From assembly GCA_030533445.1 (NCBI GenBank), contig CM060076.1:23918603-23982602 (forward strand): DNA of 64,000 nt, read 5' to 3'. The notes under the pieces are model-generated. The model ran no database searches. It saw only the letters and a list, made by a program, of their open reading frames with translations, and was not told where the DNA came from. Source of the stretch: Cyprinodon diabolis (Eukaryota; Chordata; Actinopteri; Cyprinodontiformes; Cyprinodontidae). Below, one piece after another: positions 25,101 through 43,752 of the stretch. A program made the translations under genes and the position numbers. The number at the start of each line of letters is the position of its first letter. The first letter of the stretch is position 1.

Positions 25101-28100
25101 AGGTAACTATGAGGTAACTAAGAGGATCTATGTGTAAAAGCTTTTGTTAAATTCAAACTATTTGGTCCCTGAGAAAATCAGTGATCCTTTCCTTTAATCC
25201 TTCCAGAGTTGCGTAAGAAAAACAGCAGAATAGGTCATTTTCATTTGATCCTCTTAATTGTGAAACAATTGCGGTTGTACAGCTCCTCTTTTCTCTAAAA
25301 TTTCAAACTCTAAACATAAGCTTAAATAAGTGAGATTTATGTCTTGTGAAAAAATGGCCCAACTAAAATGGATGATATTGAACAGTTTTATATGAGTAAC
25401 TTGTATAAATCGATGGTTGGATGAAAGTAAGCAGAGCAGCCTCTGCACAAAATGTTTTGTTAATAAAAAGCAAAGTGCATAGATTTCTGGTATTGTTAAA
25501 AAGTTCAAAACACCTCAAATAACAGAAAAACTAACAACCAGGAGCTTCAAATGTCCTTTGTGTCTACATATGTGGCAGAAATATGAATAATTGTAATGCA
25601 ACATGCCTAATATCAGATCTTTTTTTAAGCTGCCTCTTTATACAGAGTAACTGTTCCTGATGAAGGAGATCTACTTTTTAACTGTTAACGGGATAAAATG
25701 GTTGTTTTCTTTTTTATTCCCACATTCCTTTGACACAATTTAGTAATTCCTCTCTGCCATAGCAGTGAGTGCTTGGCTAATCTTTATAGGAGATTATAAA
25801 AGGAGAATGATTCAGATTTCCTACCAGTCTTACAGCAGAGAGGAAATAAAGATTTATTATTTAAAGTTCTAAGGTTAAACTAATAAATACTTTCTTAAAA
25901 TATCATTATGTATCTTGGATTATTAATAATAATGTAGTTTTCGAAATGTACACTTGAATAAAATAATTTTTGGGGTTGATTAGAACGGAGATGTCTAAAT
26001 TCCACAGTTATGAATTCCATTAAAAAACTTTTTTCAGCACCTCAATTCACCAAGGGACTCACACTATATACAGTAGATAAACTATATTGACAAACTTTCC
26101 TTTCTGTTAAATACAATGAATTTAGGCTTGCTGCTAATAAAAAGCAACATTTAAGATTAGAATATTACATCAGAGCAATAAAAATGTGCACTTAATAAAT
26201 ATTATTAATCGTTATCAGTGATGTACTTCATAGGACTCAGACCTGATGTGTACCATGCTATAAAGTTTGGTGGAAGGAAAAAGTCTGTGAGAAAGATAGC
26301 ATCAAGGATAGCTACAGGCTGGATCGGAGCTTAAAGATCCACCACATGCTGACATATTCAGGACATAGGCTGTTACTGTTGCAATCCTTTTGGTCAAGTC
26401 ACCCCTTTAGCTCTAGAAGCTTCGTTTTACATTATAAATGTTGCTTTTCATTTATAAATCATGGACCCAAAGTCGAATGAATGTAGAGACACTGAATCCA
26501 AGTTCCTTGAAGCCTAGTTTAAAGTTTTAGCAGTCAGTGATGATTTGGGGTGTTATGTCATCTGCTCGTGTTTACCTACTGACTGCTTATTAGTCCAAAC
26601 TCAGAGCAGATGTCCACCAGAATACGTGAGAGCTCACAGTCTGCATAAAGATGCAATTTTCTTTCCCCAACGTGTTTGGCACTAACTGACGTGTGTGAAG
26701 AAAATGAGGAATGCCTGGTTTAACAATCATAGAGAGCTTAATTGGCCAGAGGATCTCCAACCTAACCCTGACCCATTGATTTTTTTATGTAGCATTTAGA
26801 CTATATTAATTCATTGTACTGTGTCTTACTAAAAAGTACATCAACATTTATGGTGATATTTCATCATATATTTCTATAGGTCTACCCTAAAACAGGAAAC
26901 TTTGGTAAAATATCTATTAGTCATTGTACAGCCTGTAAACTTGCTCTCCTCTAAATACAAGACACAAACTTTAATGTCTAAATTCTGCCAAAAAAAGTGA
27001 GTACAGACCAACGTGAAAATGCGTTAAGGAGCTCAGACCATGTATGTACACTGCAGGAAGGAATCCTTCTAATTCCATGAAAACATCTTAAAACATGGTA
27101 ACAAAAAAATTTTGTATTCACTTATTTGAGATACAATACATATCTAAGGTTTTGTGAGTGCAGAAAGACATTTACATACTTATAAGTAGGCCAAAATTTT
27201 ATTTTTAACATCCTTTTTTTGGTTTTATGTAATGTTCTGTAATGTTTATATTTATATAACCTTTTAAGGTTTGAATTATCAAAATTAATATCTCAAAGAA
27301 ATAACTTCATCTGAAATAAATCTGTTATTATACCTTAACTATCTAATGGCCCAGATATCCCTTTAAAATGTTCCTTGAAACCTAATAATTAAGCTGTATT
27401 CTTATATGGCAGATAATTCTTTGTTTATCACCCTTCATGCTGCACGTTTATGTCTCACTGTTGTCATATTTGCTGCAGGATGAAGAGGCTCCAAAACCAA
27501 AAAATGGAAGTGAAAAAGATGCAACTACTGCTGGTGAGGAGCAGGTTGTTTTGATCAAAACACACTCAGGATCAGTCAGCATGCAGTAGTTTTATTTGAT
27601 GCAATGGTATACATCAGGAAATTAATTAATACAGAATCAGAATTACCTGCAGAGTTGGAGACCAGTTGCCATTAATGGATATATCAAAGGAAAGATTCAA
27701 GATTGATAAATGTATTTATATCTATAAAAAAGTGAGCATAGTCTTAGTTAAATATAGCATTTCTGTTAGTCTGAAGTCAACAGAACCCTCTTACTTCCTT
27801 TTTGTCTGCTGCAATGACTAATATGCCGTGATAGGAAACGGCAGTTAAGCATATTATTTTACCCCGCCTCTGCAAAGTCCTGTTAAATCATCACTTTAGA
27901 GGTATTTAAACCAAACTACTTGTTTTATTCGTATTCTTTTATCTTTTTCCCCATACCTCTCTGCAGAAACTGTGACAGAGCTGAACGTAGAAGTGGCGTT
28001 TTCAGAGCAGGCGCTCTCTTACCGGGTTAATCATGAAAATCAGAGGTTGAAGGTCACCAGCAGCCTTAACTCACCTGATGACAAATTACCAGTAAGTCAT

Positions 28101-31100
28101 AAACTTGTACACCATGACTGTAAAGTAAGCAGAGATATACTCATGCTCTCAGTGCGTCATTTATACATTGGATTGAGGCATACTCACTTCAAATAGATAC
28201 CAAGCATAATTTATTATGTTAAATGGCCTTTCAGGATAAATATTATGCTTTCTATTTTCTAAATGCTAAAATAATAACAGAAAATTTGTGGGTTTTTTTT
28301 TTCCAATACAGAAGTTTAGATGCATTCATTAACATTCCTTTGAATAATTTGGTGAGGCCCATATGATGCCGTTGTGGCATTTTTACCTTACGATGGGTTA
28401 ATTAACAACATTTGCATGACAACAACATCATCTTCCTTGTGTGACATCATGGGCAAAAAAAATGACACTATGTAAGAGTCCTTACAGTCCTTACCTTTGC
28501 AGCTCTGCTGTATCCTTGGATCGAACTTCTTGATCCTAGAAATTCTGTTCTCAGTCACATCAGTGACAAATGTCATCTATAAAGGGATTTTTAGTTGTAG
28601 TAAATTAAATGATGGTGCAAAAATGCAATTTTTTATATATATTTATTCTTAAAGATATCATTAGGGGTAAAGAAAATAGTTTCTAAAAGATGTCAATTCT
28701 GAAATTTTTCATGTTGATATAAGCAGAAAGTAAAATGGCTGTAGTGACATCTAGTGGTTTATGCTTTTATTTCAATTTCTTTGATTTAGAAATTGTTTAT
28801 TTCTGTTCTCTAATCTTTACCAAATGAACAACTGGTTTAAATGTTTTTTTTATATATTCCGCCCAGTTACTGGAAATAATGTATTTTTTTCGCTTTCTTC
28901 AGAACTTTAAGCTCCTTCGGGATAAAACGGGTCAGACAAGAGTCGGAGATCTGTCTCCTTTGGATATGAAAAAGGTAAAACCCTGCAGCAAAGATCTGTG
29001 GAAAGATAGGTTCAGAACATGTTTTGGATGGAAAACAGAAAAAATCTTTGAATCCATGTTTTTGTTTTTCATTTAAAATCCTTTCAGGTACGCAGACTTG
29101 TGCTTGTAGAGATGACCGCTCTTTTTGACACGGCTGGGATTGACGTCAAGGCCAATAAGCCTGGCAGAGTGAAAAGCAAAGGTAGGGTTTCCCACTACAC
29201 ATGTACAGTAAACCTTTTAGATTTTTTTCTTTTAAGCTGATTAAAAACCATGTGCCAAATCCTAAATAAGAATATATAAAGTCTCAGGATTAGCTTTGAG
29301 CCTCTCCTTTTTCTGTTAGTCAGAAAGTCTAGGGACCATTTATTTATGTCAGCCTAAGAAAAAGTGCACTGTTCCTTCAGTCCAGTGGGGGGGGAAGTCA
29401 AAAGTATATACCACTGGCTTTACTCCTTTACACATATAAAAAGTGGTAATTAAAGATGAGTGCTATTGATATTTGCAATTGTAATGTAAATTACAAGGGT
29501 TGTGAATACTTTTCTAAGGCCTTATCCCATGTTCTTATAGACTTTTTTATAATTTTCCTTTTGTGTGTAGAAAGCGGCCTGTTTGCTGTTCCTCTGGCAA
29601 CTTTAATGGAGCAAGACCAGCGCCGTGTTCCTGGGACCAAAGTGCCACTTATACTGCAGAAGGTGCGCATTCCAACAGTCAGAAAACATTACTTAGAAAC
29701 GTTTGAAGGCCACAGTAGGGATGAAGGAAATTATTATTAGCTTTTACAAACTGTAATGTGGTTTTAAACTTTCACTGCTCCCTGCGCTGTGAAGATGCTA
29801 TAGATCATCAGCTCTAAACATGAGATTGTTTATGTGTTAATCTTGAGGTGTTTATGAAGCCGTACCTTTTTGTTTTCAATAGCTTATTAGACATGTAGAG
29901 GAAGAAGGATTAGACGCAGAAGGTTTGCTGCGCATCCCTGGAGTAGCTACTAGGCTCAAGGTATGTTGTTGTATATACACACTATGAATATCTAAAATTA
30001 TTTACTCTAGATGTCACCTTAACTCATGTCGCCTGCTTGCTGCTTTAACTCCACCCAAATTTAGACCCTGCACCAGGAGTTGGAGTCGTCTTTTTACGAG
30101 GGGACGTTTCAGTGGAAGCAGGTGAAGCAGCACGACGCTGCAAGCCTCTTAAAGCTGTTCATCAGGGAGCTACCCCATCCCCTGCTCACTGTGGAGTACC
30201 TCAATGCTTTTATCGCTGTCAACAGTATGTATCTGATCTATTTCCCTCATGTTTATGATGTACTGCGAGGTCCAACCATGCTGTTTGTTTTGTGTTATGA
30301 AAGAGCTCCCCACAAGGAAACAGCAGCTCCAGGCTTTGAACCTGCTGGTGCTTTTGTTGCCTGAGGCCAATCGAGATACATTAAAGGTAGGGTTATGCAA
30401 GTATATTTTTATAGCATCATGTGTATATAGGGTTATATAGGATAAGTAAGAAACTGGGATAAAGAGAATTACTTTCAAAACCAGAAGTTTATTTAAACAA
30501 TAGTATTAGTAGCATGTATGCATTACAGTGAAGGGACGGAAACTTGTAATGCAGATTTAAAATAAGACAATAGATATGATGGGAATGAAGAAAACCCCCT
30601 CTATAGCTCTTCAGAAAAAAGTTTCAAGTTTAAAGAGGAAACTGATGCCTTATCTCTAAAATATTATACTTTCTATTGCAGGCACTGCTTGAGTTTTTAC
30701 AACGTGTGATTGACCAGCAGGCCAAAAACAAGATGACTCTCAACAATGTCTCTGTTGTCATGGCACCCAACATCTTCATGTTCAAAGGCTTCCGGTCCAA
30801 GGTGACAGAGCAGCAGGAGCTCTCCATGGCAACCAGTACAGCCAACATCATCCGGCTGCTGATCAGATACCAAAACCTCCTTTGGACGGTAACATGTCAT
30901 AGTAAACTAGAACACAATTAGTAAATCACACACTTTTGTGTGTGCTGATTGCTCATGAAAAGCTTTTTCTGGAAAATGCTTGTACTTAAAGACTATTTTA
31001 TCTCTGTATTACCATCTCCTTAAGATCCCAAAGTTCATCTTGACTCAAGTCAGGCATCAAAATATGGAAAACCACCGGAAACTAAACAGGGAGAGAGCTG

Positions 31101-32438
31101 TAATGAAGCTGCTGAAGAAGATAACCATTGACAGACCAGTTGACAAAACAATCCCAGAGGTGGGAAAGGTTCTTTTTTCTTATTAAGTTGCTTTAAATAA
31201 TTTATTTTTTAAAATACCTAGTGGTAGCTTTAATGAAAAACACTTGTATAAAAATTATGGCCTTGAGTACCTGTCATTCTTAAATCTTTGTTTAACTGGA
31301 AACAGGACAAATTCAACATTTTAAGAAGTAATTTTTTTAAATCTTTTTAGAGTTTGGAAGTTAATGCCAACAGGGACAACATTGGCAACAAAATGAAATT
31401 GTTTTTTTTAATATTTAATGTAAGTAATTGTATTGAATTAATAATACTATATTATTAAGAATTTAATTGGGATCACACACAACACATGGAAGATAGGAAT
31501 AAGAATCCCAACAGTTCAGTTTAAGAAACAGAATGGAGGTAATATTTGTCTGTTGAAAAACAGTGACATCTAGTGGCGATGATGTAGAATTCCAAAGGCA
31601 CTTTTGAGCAGTTTACACTTTACAGGCATTTGCAGAGCAGGTTTAAGCGCTTCCTCAAAACTTTTCAGTCAAAAAGTGTTAAGATATGATTCACCAATCT
31701 GCATTTATCTCTGATGTGATTGGCCTATTGCAAGAGAAGGTATTAGATGGCTAATTTCTAGACTTTTTATATAATACCTTAAGGGAAGACCTTAAATAGA
31801 TTTTGTTGTGATGATTACGAGAGTAACTGTAGCAACGAGATTGTGAAGGTGAATTAAAGGAAGAATTTGTTTCTAATTTCTCATCTAAGTGTTTAGGATT
31901 ACAACCTTGTATTTATGTGTGATTTCATCTTTAAGGTTTTGTTTTCTTACTCTGCACATATCTGTTTATTACCAGGAGAATCAACAGGGATTTATTCGAG
32001 TTCAAGCCCCACAGTTCAGTAAAATATCTATGGCAATTCAGCTTACAGATGATTTGCAAGCTGCAGATGTATTAACTCGCTTCCTCAGCCAAGAAAGGTA
32101 ACTTGTTCAACTATACTTGACCCTCTTTGCTGCAATAAAAAGTTGACTGCAGGCCTCTCTTCCTTTATTTCCAGTTCGGTGTCAGTGAAAAAAGAAGACT
32201 TGTGTCTCTATGAGATTGGTGGAAACATCAGTAAGTTTAACTCCCTGCTCTACTTCATTGAGCTGCTTATTTGTTTGTTTGCTTCTCTTTTATGCAGCTG
32301 ACTACAGCTCATGATAATCCACCTGTATATCTTTTTTTTCTTTAAGAGGAGAGATGCTTAGATGAGGAGACATACATGCAAGATCTTTTCCAGCTGAACC
32401 CAGCAGCAGAGTGGGTCATCAAAACAGTACAGCGATAA
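13121..32438 (+). CDS. arhgap18: ARHGAP18, Rho GTPase-activating protein 18
   Basis: Coding exons: 13121-13242, 20784-21012, 23680-23887, 24447-24526, 24651-24815, 27479-27533, 27967-28091, 28903-28974, 29088-29181, 29571-29662, 29883-29960, 30065-30224, 30304-30386, 30682-30888, 31025-31159, 31976-32097, 32175-32230, 32347-32438; about 724 residues against 663 in human. The N-terminus (SRQQPQGVVLTGYHSNAV), the DSLDELEMDDYW motif (exon 3), the RhoGAP domain (about 400-600) and the C-terminus (YEIGGNIKERCLDEETYMQD) match ARHGAP18 better than its relatives ARHGAP28 and ARHGAP40. The arginine finger is Arg431 in AEGLLRIPG. The family stimulates GTP hydrolysis by RhoA-type GTPases and tunes stress fibres and cell shape. 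Extra length comes mainly from a Ser/Gly/Pro-rich stretch in exon 2. The start has a CpG-rich context and matches the family N-terminus. Confidence 0.93.
14134..14752. mobile_element. hAT-type MITE with terminal inverted repeats and 8-bp duplication
   Basis: The left end CAGTGTTGTATAAAGTACT is mirrored by TATACAACACTG at the right end. CAG...CTG ends with 8-bp target duplications are typical of hAT elements. The flanks are CTCTCCTT (14126-14133) and CTCTCCAT (14753-14760), seven of eight identical. The 619-bp interior has many AAGTA / TACTT phrases and no transposase. It lies in arhgap18 intron 1. Confidence 0.88.
16925..17006 (+). mobile_element. 3' tail of a non-LTR retrotransposon with pentamer repeat
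   Basis: CCATTGTGGGACAATAAAGG leads directly into (TTCTA)n at about 16976-17006. LINE and SINE 3' ends in fish often terminate in such a short tandem tail. The 5' limit of the copy was not determined, and the open frame starting at 16742 overlaps it. Confidence 0.55.
17007..20783 (+). other. Rest of arhgap18 intron 1, no second gene seen
   Basis: Mostly AT-rich, unremarkable intron sequence; open frames are short and without splice context. A locally CpG-containing block near 18,720-18,930 could be a regulatory element or an alternative first exon, but I found no supporting motif. The branch and pyrimidine region before exon 2 ends at 20783. Confidence 0.4.
21150..21200. repeat. ATCG-rich short internal repeat, part of an interspersed element
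   Basis: CATTTATCGTATCGTTTATC followed by GTTATCGAGATAA contains several tandemly arranged ATCG units. This wording recurs in fish genomic repeats. The full element could not be bounded. Confidence 0.35.
21430..21665 (-). repeat. Interspersed repeat, copy 2 of the three-copy family
   Basis: On the + strand it begins TTCAATTTCAGTTCAATACA, then TTTATATAGCGCC, AAGGAAAACCAGTTGATTGC and TTTTAACAGGAAGAAACCTC. Each is the reverse complement of phrases in the copy at 11480-11860. It lies in arhgap18 intron 2. Confidence 0.75.
22305..22380 (-). mobile_element. SINE tail fragment, reverse orientation
   Basis: Read on the minus strand it gives GGTTGTGTCAGGAAGGGTAT, a phrase characteristic of the 3' part of several fish tRNA-derived SINEs, preceded by CGACACAGGTTAAATCCCT. 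It is short and truncated. The rest of arhgap18 intron 2 (21666-23679) holds no gene that I can support; a GATT/ATCGATTATTCG-rich block near 22,815-23,255 looks like another old repeat. Confidence 0.5.
26490..26790 (+). mobile_element. Tc1-like transposase relic, subfamily B
   Basis: GCAGTCAGTGATGATTTGGG, TGTCATCTGCTCGTGTT, GGAATGCCTGGTTTAAC and CTTAATTGGCCAGAGGATCT follow the order of a Tc1-like transposase gene (a V-W-G-A-M-S-S-like region through to N-W-P). Frameshifts and substitutions break the frame. It lies in arhgap18 intron 5. A related fragment is at 46760-46925. Confidence 0.55.
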
Positions 32439-34421
32439 ATTCTGGTTTGCCTTCTCATCCTGCTGGATCCTGGACTGCTCTGTGTTTTCTGCTCAGACAA
32501 TGAGGCAGCTGGTTCTGTGAAGCTTCTGCAGGATCTGGAGGCATTCGGAAAGCTTCCCTTTCGGAAAGAAGGCTTTGACCTTGGAATCTATGAGAGGAGC
32601 GGGCAGTTCGATTGCTCTTTATTATATGGGGGGAAAAACTTGACTGAAAAATCATTTTCAAAAGTGCTTTGCATTTTAATTATTCCCAGGGAGATTTCTT
32701 TAAAATGCCGCCTACATTTTTACCAATGCTGCCTTTCTGAAGCTAGACTGTTTTATTGAGGCTTGAGGTGATAGTCCTGCAAAAATGTGGAGATTAGACA
32801 AAGAAATTGTGAAAAGAGGTTAATTTTTTTCACCTTCCTGACACAATAGTTTTTAGAGCCTCATTAGCTTCAAATGCTGTTTTTAGCACTCTGACACGTC
32901 TCAGCATGATGCTGCCACCGCCTTGTTTCCCAGTAGAGATGAGGTGTCAAGTATAATGTCTAGGTTATTTTTTTGTAGAGTGCATGTGACCTTATAGCTG
33001 CGGGGTTTGCAGCTCCTTCAGAAACACACTAAATCTCTGAATAAAGTGCTCATGGCCCAGACTGTCATTAAAAGTAGACAGCTATGTATTTTTAGTTTTG
33101 AATTTCTGTCTAATCTCTTTGTTTTGGGAAAACTGGTTTAAACAGTTCTCTGGGATGTTTGATATTTGGGATAAGTTTTTCTAACCTGACTCTACTTTGA
33201 GCTCCTCCACAACTTGTCAGTTGTGTTTCTTGGGCTCCATGATGCTTTTTAATGCCTAATATTTTCTCCAAAACCTATTGGGACTGAATAGAAGCAACAA
33301 TTAGCTTAATTTTATTTCATTTTCAAAACATGTAGCTGTTTCCTTCCACTTCAGAATCTATTTTTTTAGACATTTTTTTTTAGTTGGTCTGTCACCTAAA
33401 ATTCTGATGGCACACTAAAGTTTCCTTGTAATGTGATTTAAAAAGTGAAGAACTTCACAGGGAGTATATATTTTTGCAGGGACATTTAGAGAAAACCACT
33501 TTTTAGAGATTTTTTTCCACTGGTGGAAGATTTCTTCCTTTTTCCATAATGTGATTCAATCCTACTATTTAATGTATTTGCAGTAATTAGATAATATGGT
33601 GTTGTGCAATAATGTAAGGCAATTAGTAGACAATTGTTTTTTTTTTCACTATTCATCTTTTGTTAATTTGAGAATAATTTATGTATTTTTATTTTTTTTA
33701 CCTTTTTTAGGTAATTTTATTACCACTTTGTTGGATTTTGTTGTATCAGATAAGTTTCCCAGAAAGATTTCGAAAAGGGAATAAGGTGTTGTTTCAGTCT
33801 AGCTTTGTCCAGGTGATTTAAACTCCTCTATTAGTTATATTTTCTAAGTATTAAAAAAAAATAGATCAAATTAATAAAAATCTTATAGTCTCTGATTTGC
33901 AAGGACCTGCAGCGAAGTCAGAAATGAGAAAGTTTACGTTTGAGTAAAACCTTTTAACCTGTGGTTGTTTGAGTGTCTTAACATGTGAATGCAGTGCAAT
34001 CAACACAGCTGCCTAAATATTAAAGAGACTGCATTTTTGCTTATGCAAGTGTGTTTATGCAGTGAAATGTTTTTACATAATGATTTTGGGGCATTTTTGC
34101 CTCACCAGGCACTGTTGCATACTGGCAAACGTGTTATTTCTGAAAAGAAGATACATGTTTGATCTTTTTTTTGCACACACTGTGCCTTTAATTACAAGTT
34201 ATCTAATTGTTTCTATATCTGCACTGCAATGTCTAACTTCCCAAATAGATAACTTCTGGGAAGTTGTGGAGAGTTGACAAGAATATGATGAACTGTTTTG
34301 ATTTGTTTTAAAATGTACACCGTCACTTTCTGTAATATATGATGTTGGCTGATTTGTTTTCTAAATGTTGTCTTTGTCTTAACTGCCTTTTAAATCACCA
34401 CCATGACTGCCTGTAAATAAA
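32439..34421 (+). other. Probable arhgap18 3' UTR with poly(A) signal at 34416-34421
   Basis: No further coding exon follows the stop at 32436-32438. An AATAAA in the context CTGTAAATAAACTTC lies at 34416-34421 and is the best candidate end of the transcript. The interval contains a decayed Tc1-like element (32870-33480), so much of the 3' UTR may be transposon-derived. Open frames here are artefacts. Confidence 0.45.
32870..33480 (-). mobile_element. Tc1-like transposon relic, subfamily A, copy 1
   Basis: On the + strand CAGCATGATGCTGCCACCGC is the complement of the GGGSIMLW codons of a Tc1-like transposase. It is followed by CTCCTCCACAACTTGTCAGT, GGGCTCCATGATGC, and near the end GGTCTGTCACCTAAAATTCT and GTATATATTTTTGCAG. 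The order matches a full-length but heavily mutated element in reverse orientation. No open transposase frame survives. Confidence 0.65.
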
Positions 34422-34999
34422 CTTCAAATGATTCGTTAGCACATCTGCTGCTGTAACTACTAAATTTGCACATTATTTCTCAACCATTTATGTCTGATTA
34501 TGGCAGCTTTAGAAATACTATTTCAGACATTTTAATGAAACATGTAACAAGCTGCCAGAAATGTTTTAAGGGCTATTCCATATGAATAAAACAAAAAAAT
34601 ATAGTAAATACAATATCAAAATCTACATAATGTAGGGTTTGATATGTTGCTATATATCTAAAAGTTTGCATTAAGATAATCCAGGGTCAAGTCTGTCTTT
34701 CCTTGATACTATAAGCTGATATACTTGCATGTGAATGCAACAGCTTACAGAAATGTTTAGCGCATTGAAATTACGGAACAACTAGGACAGAGATACTAAT
34801 ACCACTTTAAATATCCCATAATGCTGAACATTGCATGGATTACTTCATTAATATGAAACTTTTAGACAGATTTTTATTTTTGATTTTGTTTACACAAGTG
34901 TAAAACAGAAATTTCATTTGGAAACAGCTCACTGGACAATTTAATCTTTTAAAAGTGCAGCCTTGAGTTGAATAGTAAAAATGACTGACAATTATTTTT

Positions 35000-35002
<3 letters not shown>

Positions 35003-35082
<80 letters not shown>
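35003..35082. repeat. AT dinucleotide microsatellite, about 40 units
   Basis: An uninterrupted (AT)n run of about 80 bases lies between arhgap18 and sel1l. It is likely to vary in length between individuals. Confidence 0.97.
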
Positions 35083-35085
<3 letters not shown>

Positions 35086-35396
35086 TAATGATAAAAAAAA
35101 TAATAAATATAATAAAATACAATACAGTTACCCATTCTACAAAATGTTTAATGTGAAAGATATATGAAATGGAGACCTCCCCTTAAATAAACAAATCTAA
35201 ATGAAAACTGCACCTCTATATACTTTATATCTCCATTTATCTGTATTTTAATGTAAACAAAATGTTTCTTGGCTAAATGGGTTGTATAATCTTTGTAGAC
35301 ATTAGTGATTGTTCATTTGCTGATGAAACTGAAGCACCAGAGTGCCCCAAAAATAACCATCCCCAACTTTCTGTTATCTCTGCCATGTTTCGGTGT

Positions 35397-35956
35397 CGTG
35401 GACCAGCTCGTCACCTGGAAATATAATTGTGTATCCTTCTGATTCGCTAACCGGTTTTTGGCCCGTTCTGATTGGCTGCTGTCATTTAGAGCGTGTGCTG
35501 ATTGGTGGAACTTCAAGAGTAGGAAGTGATGATCTTTAGTAAGAGCTTAATACGGTTAGCTAGGTGAGGTAGTCTTTGACTTAAATGAATTTATTTAAAT
35601 GTCAAACCTTGCACTCTAACTCTACTACTCTCAGTTCTTTGATTATACTTGTAATCTTGAATTTATAAAAAGGAAACGTCCTCTTAGGTTGACATTTCGT
35701 CATTTTTCTCTGCGACTGTGTTGAATTAGCTTGTTAGCTTTGTGTCGTTTCAGTTGAAATACTCTGCTCGCTAGTTTTCTCGCATGGGGTATATCTTTTC
35801 TTTTTTGACAGGTGGGCGAGCTAAAATTAACCACCTTTATATGTAGTGTATTGGGTTCTGTTCGGTCAGTCTCGTGTGGGACAGTTTATTTTTTGCTACT
35901 TTTTGCAGCGTGAACGAATGTTTGGTAATAGAAATAGCAGCGGTTGCAGCTAGCAG
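35397..35956 (+). promoter_or_regulatory. sel1l promoter and 5' leader
   Basis: Two inverted CCAAT boxes (TGATTGG) lie exactly 30 bases apart at 35471-35475 and 35501-35505, in less AT-rich DNA upstream of the sel1l start. SEL1L is induced by ER stress in mammals through CCAAT-N9-CCACG elements. I see a CGTGG at 35397-35401 but no copy with the correct spacing on either strand, so the canonical stress element is not evident. No TATA box was identified. Confidence 0.5.
35918..35953 (+). CDS. Upstream ORF of 11 codons in the sel1l leader
   Basis: ATG at 35918 opens a frame reading MFGNRNSSGCS and stopping with TAG at 35951-35953. The sel1l start codon begins at 35957, only three bases later. 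If the leader is transcribed from upstream, ribosomes finishing this frame would end right at the main start. Whether it is translated is unknown. Confidence 0.4.
   Translation: MFGNRNSSGCS

Positions 35957-43752
<7,796 letters not shown>

Noticed and set aside
13121..32438. Assignment to ARHGAP28 or ARHGAP40 instead of ARHGAP18
   Set aside because: These relatives share the RhoGAP domain, but the N-terminal QGVVLT motif, the DSLDEL..DYW motif and the C-terminus fit ARHGAP18 best.
35003..35082. Origin or matrix-attachment element in the long AT run
   Set aside because: It is a plain dinucleotide microsatellite and nothing in the sequence supports a further role.
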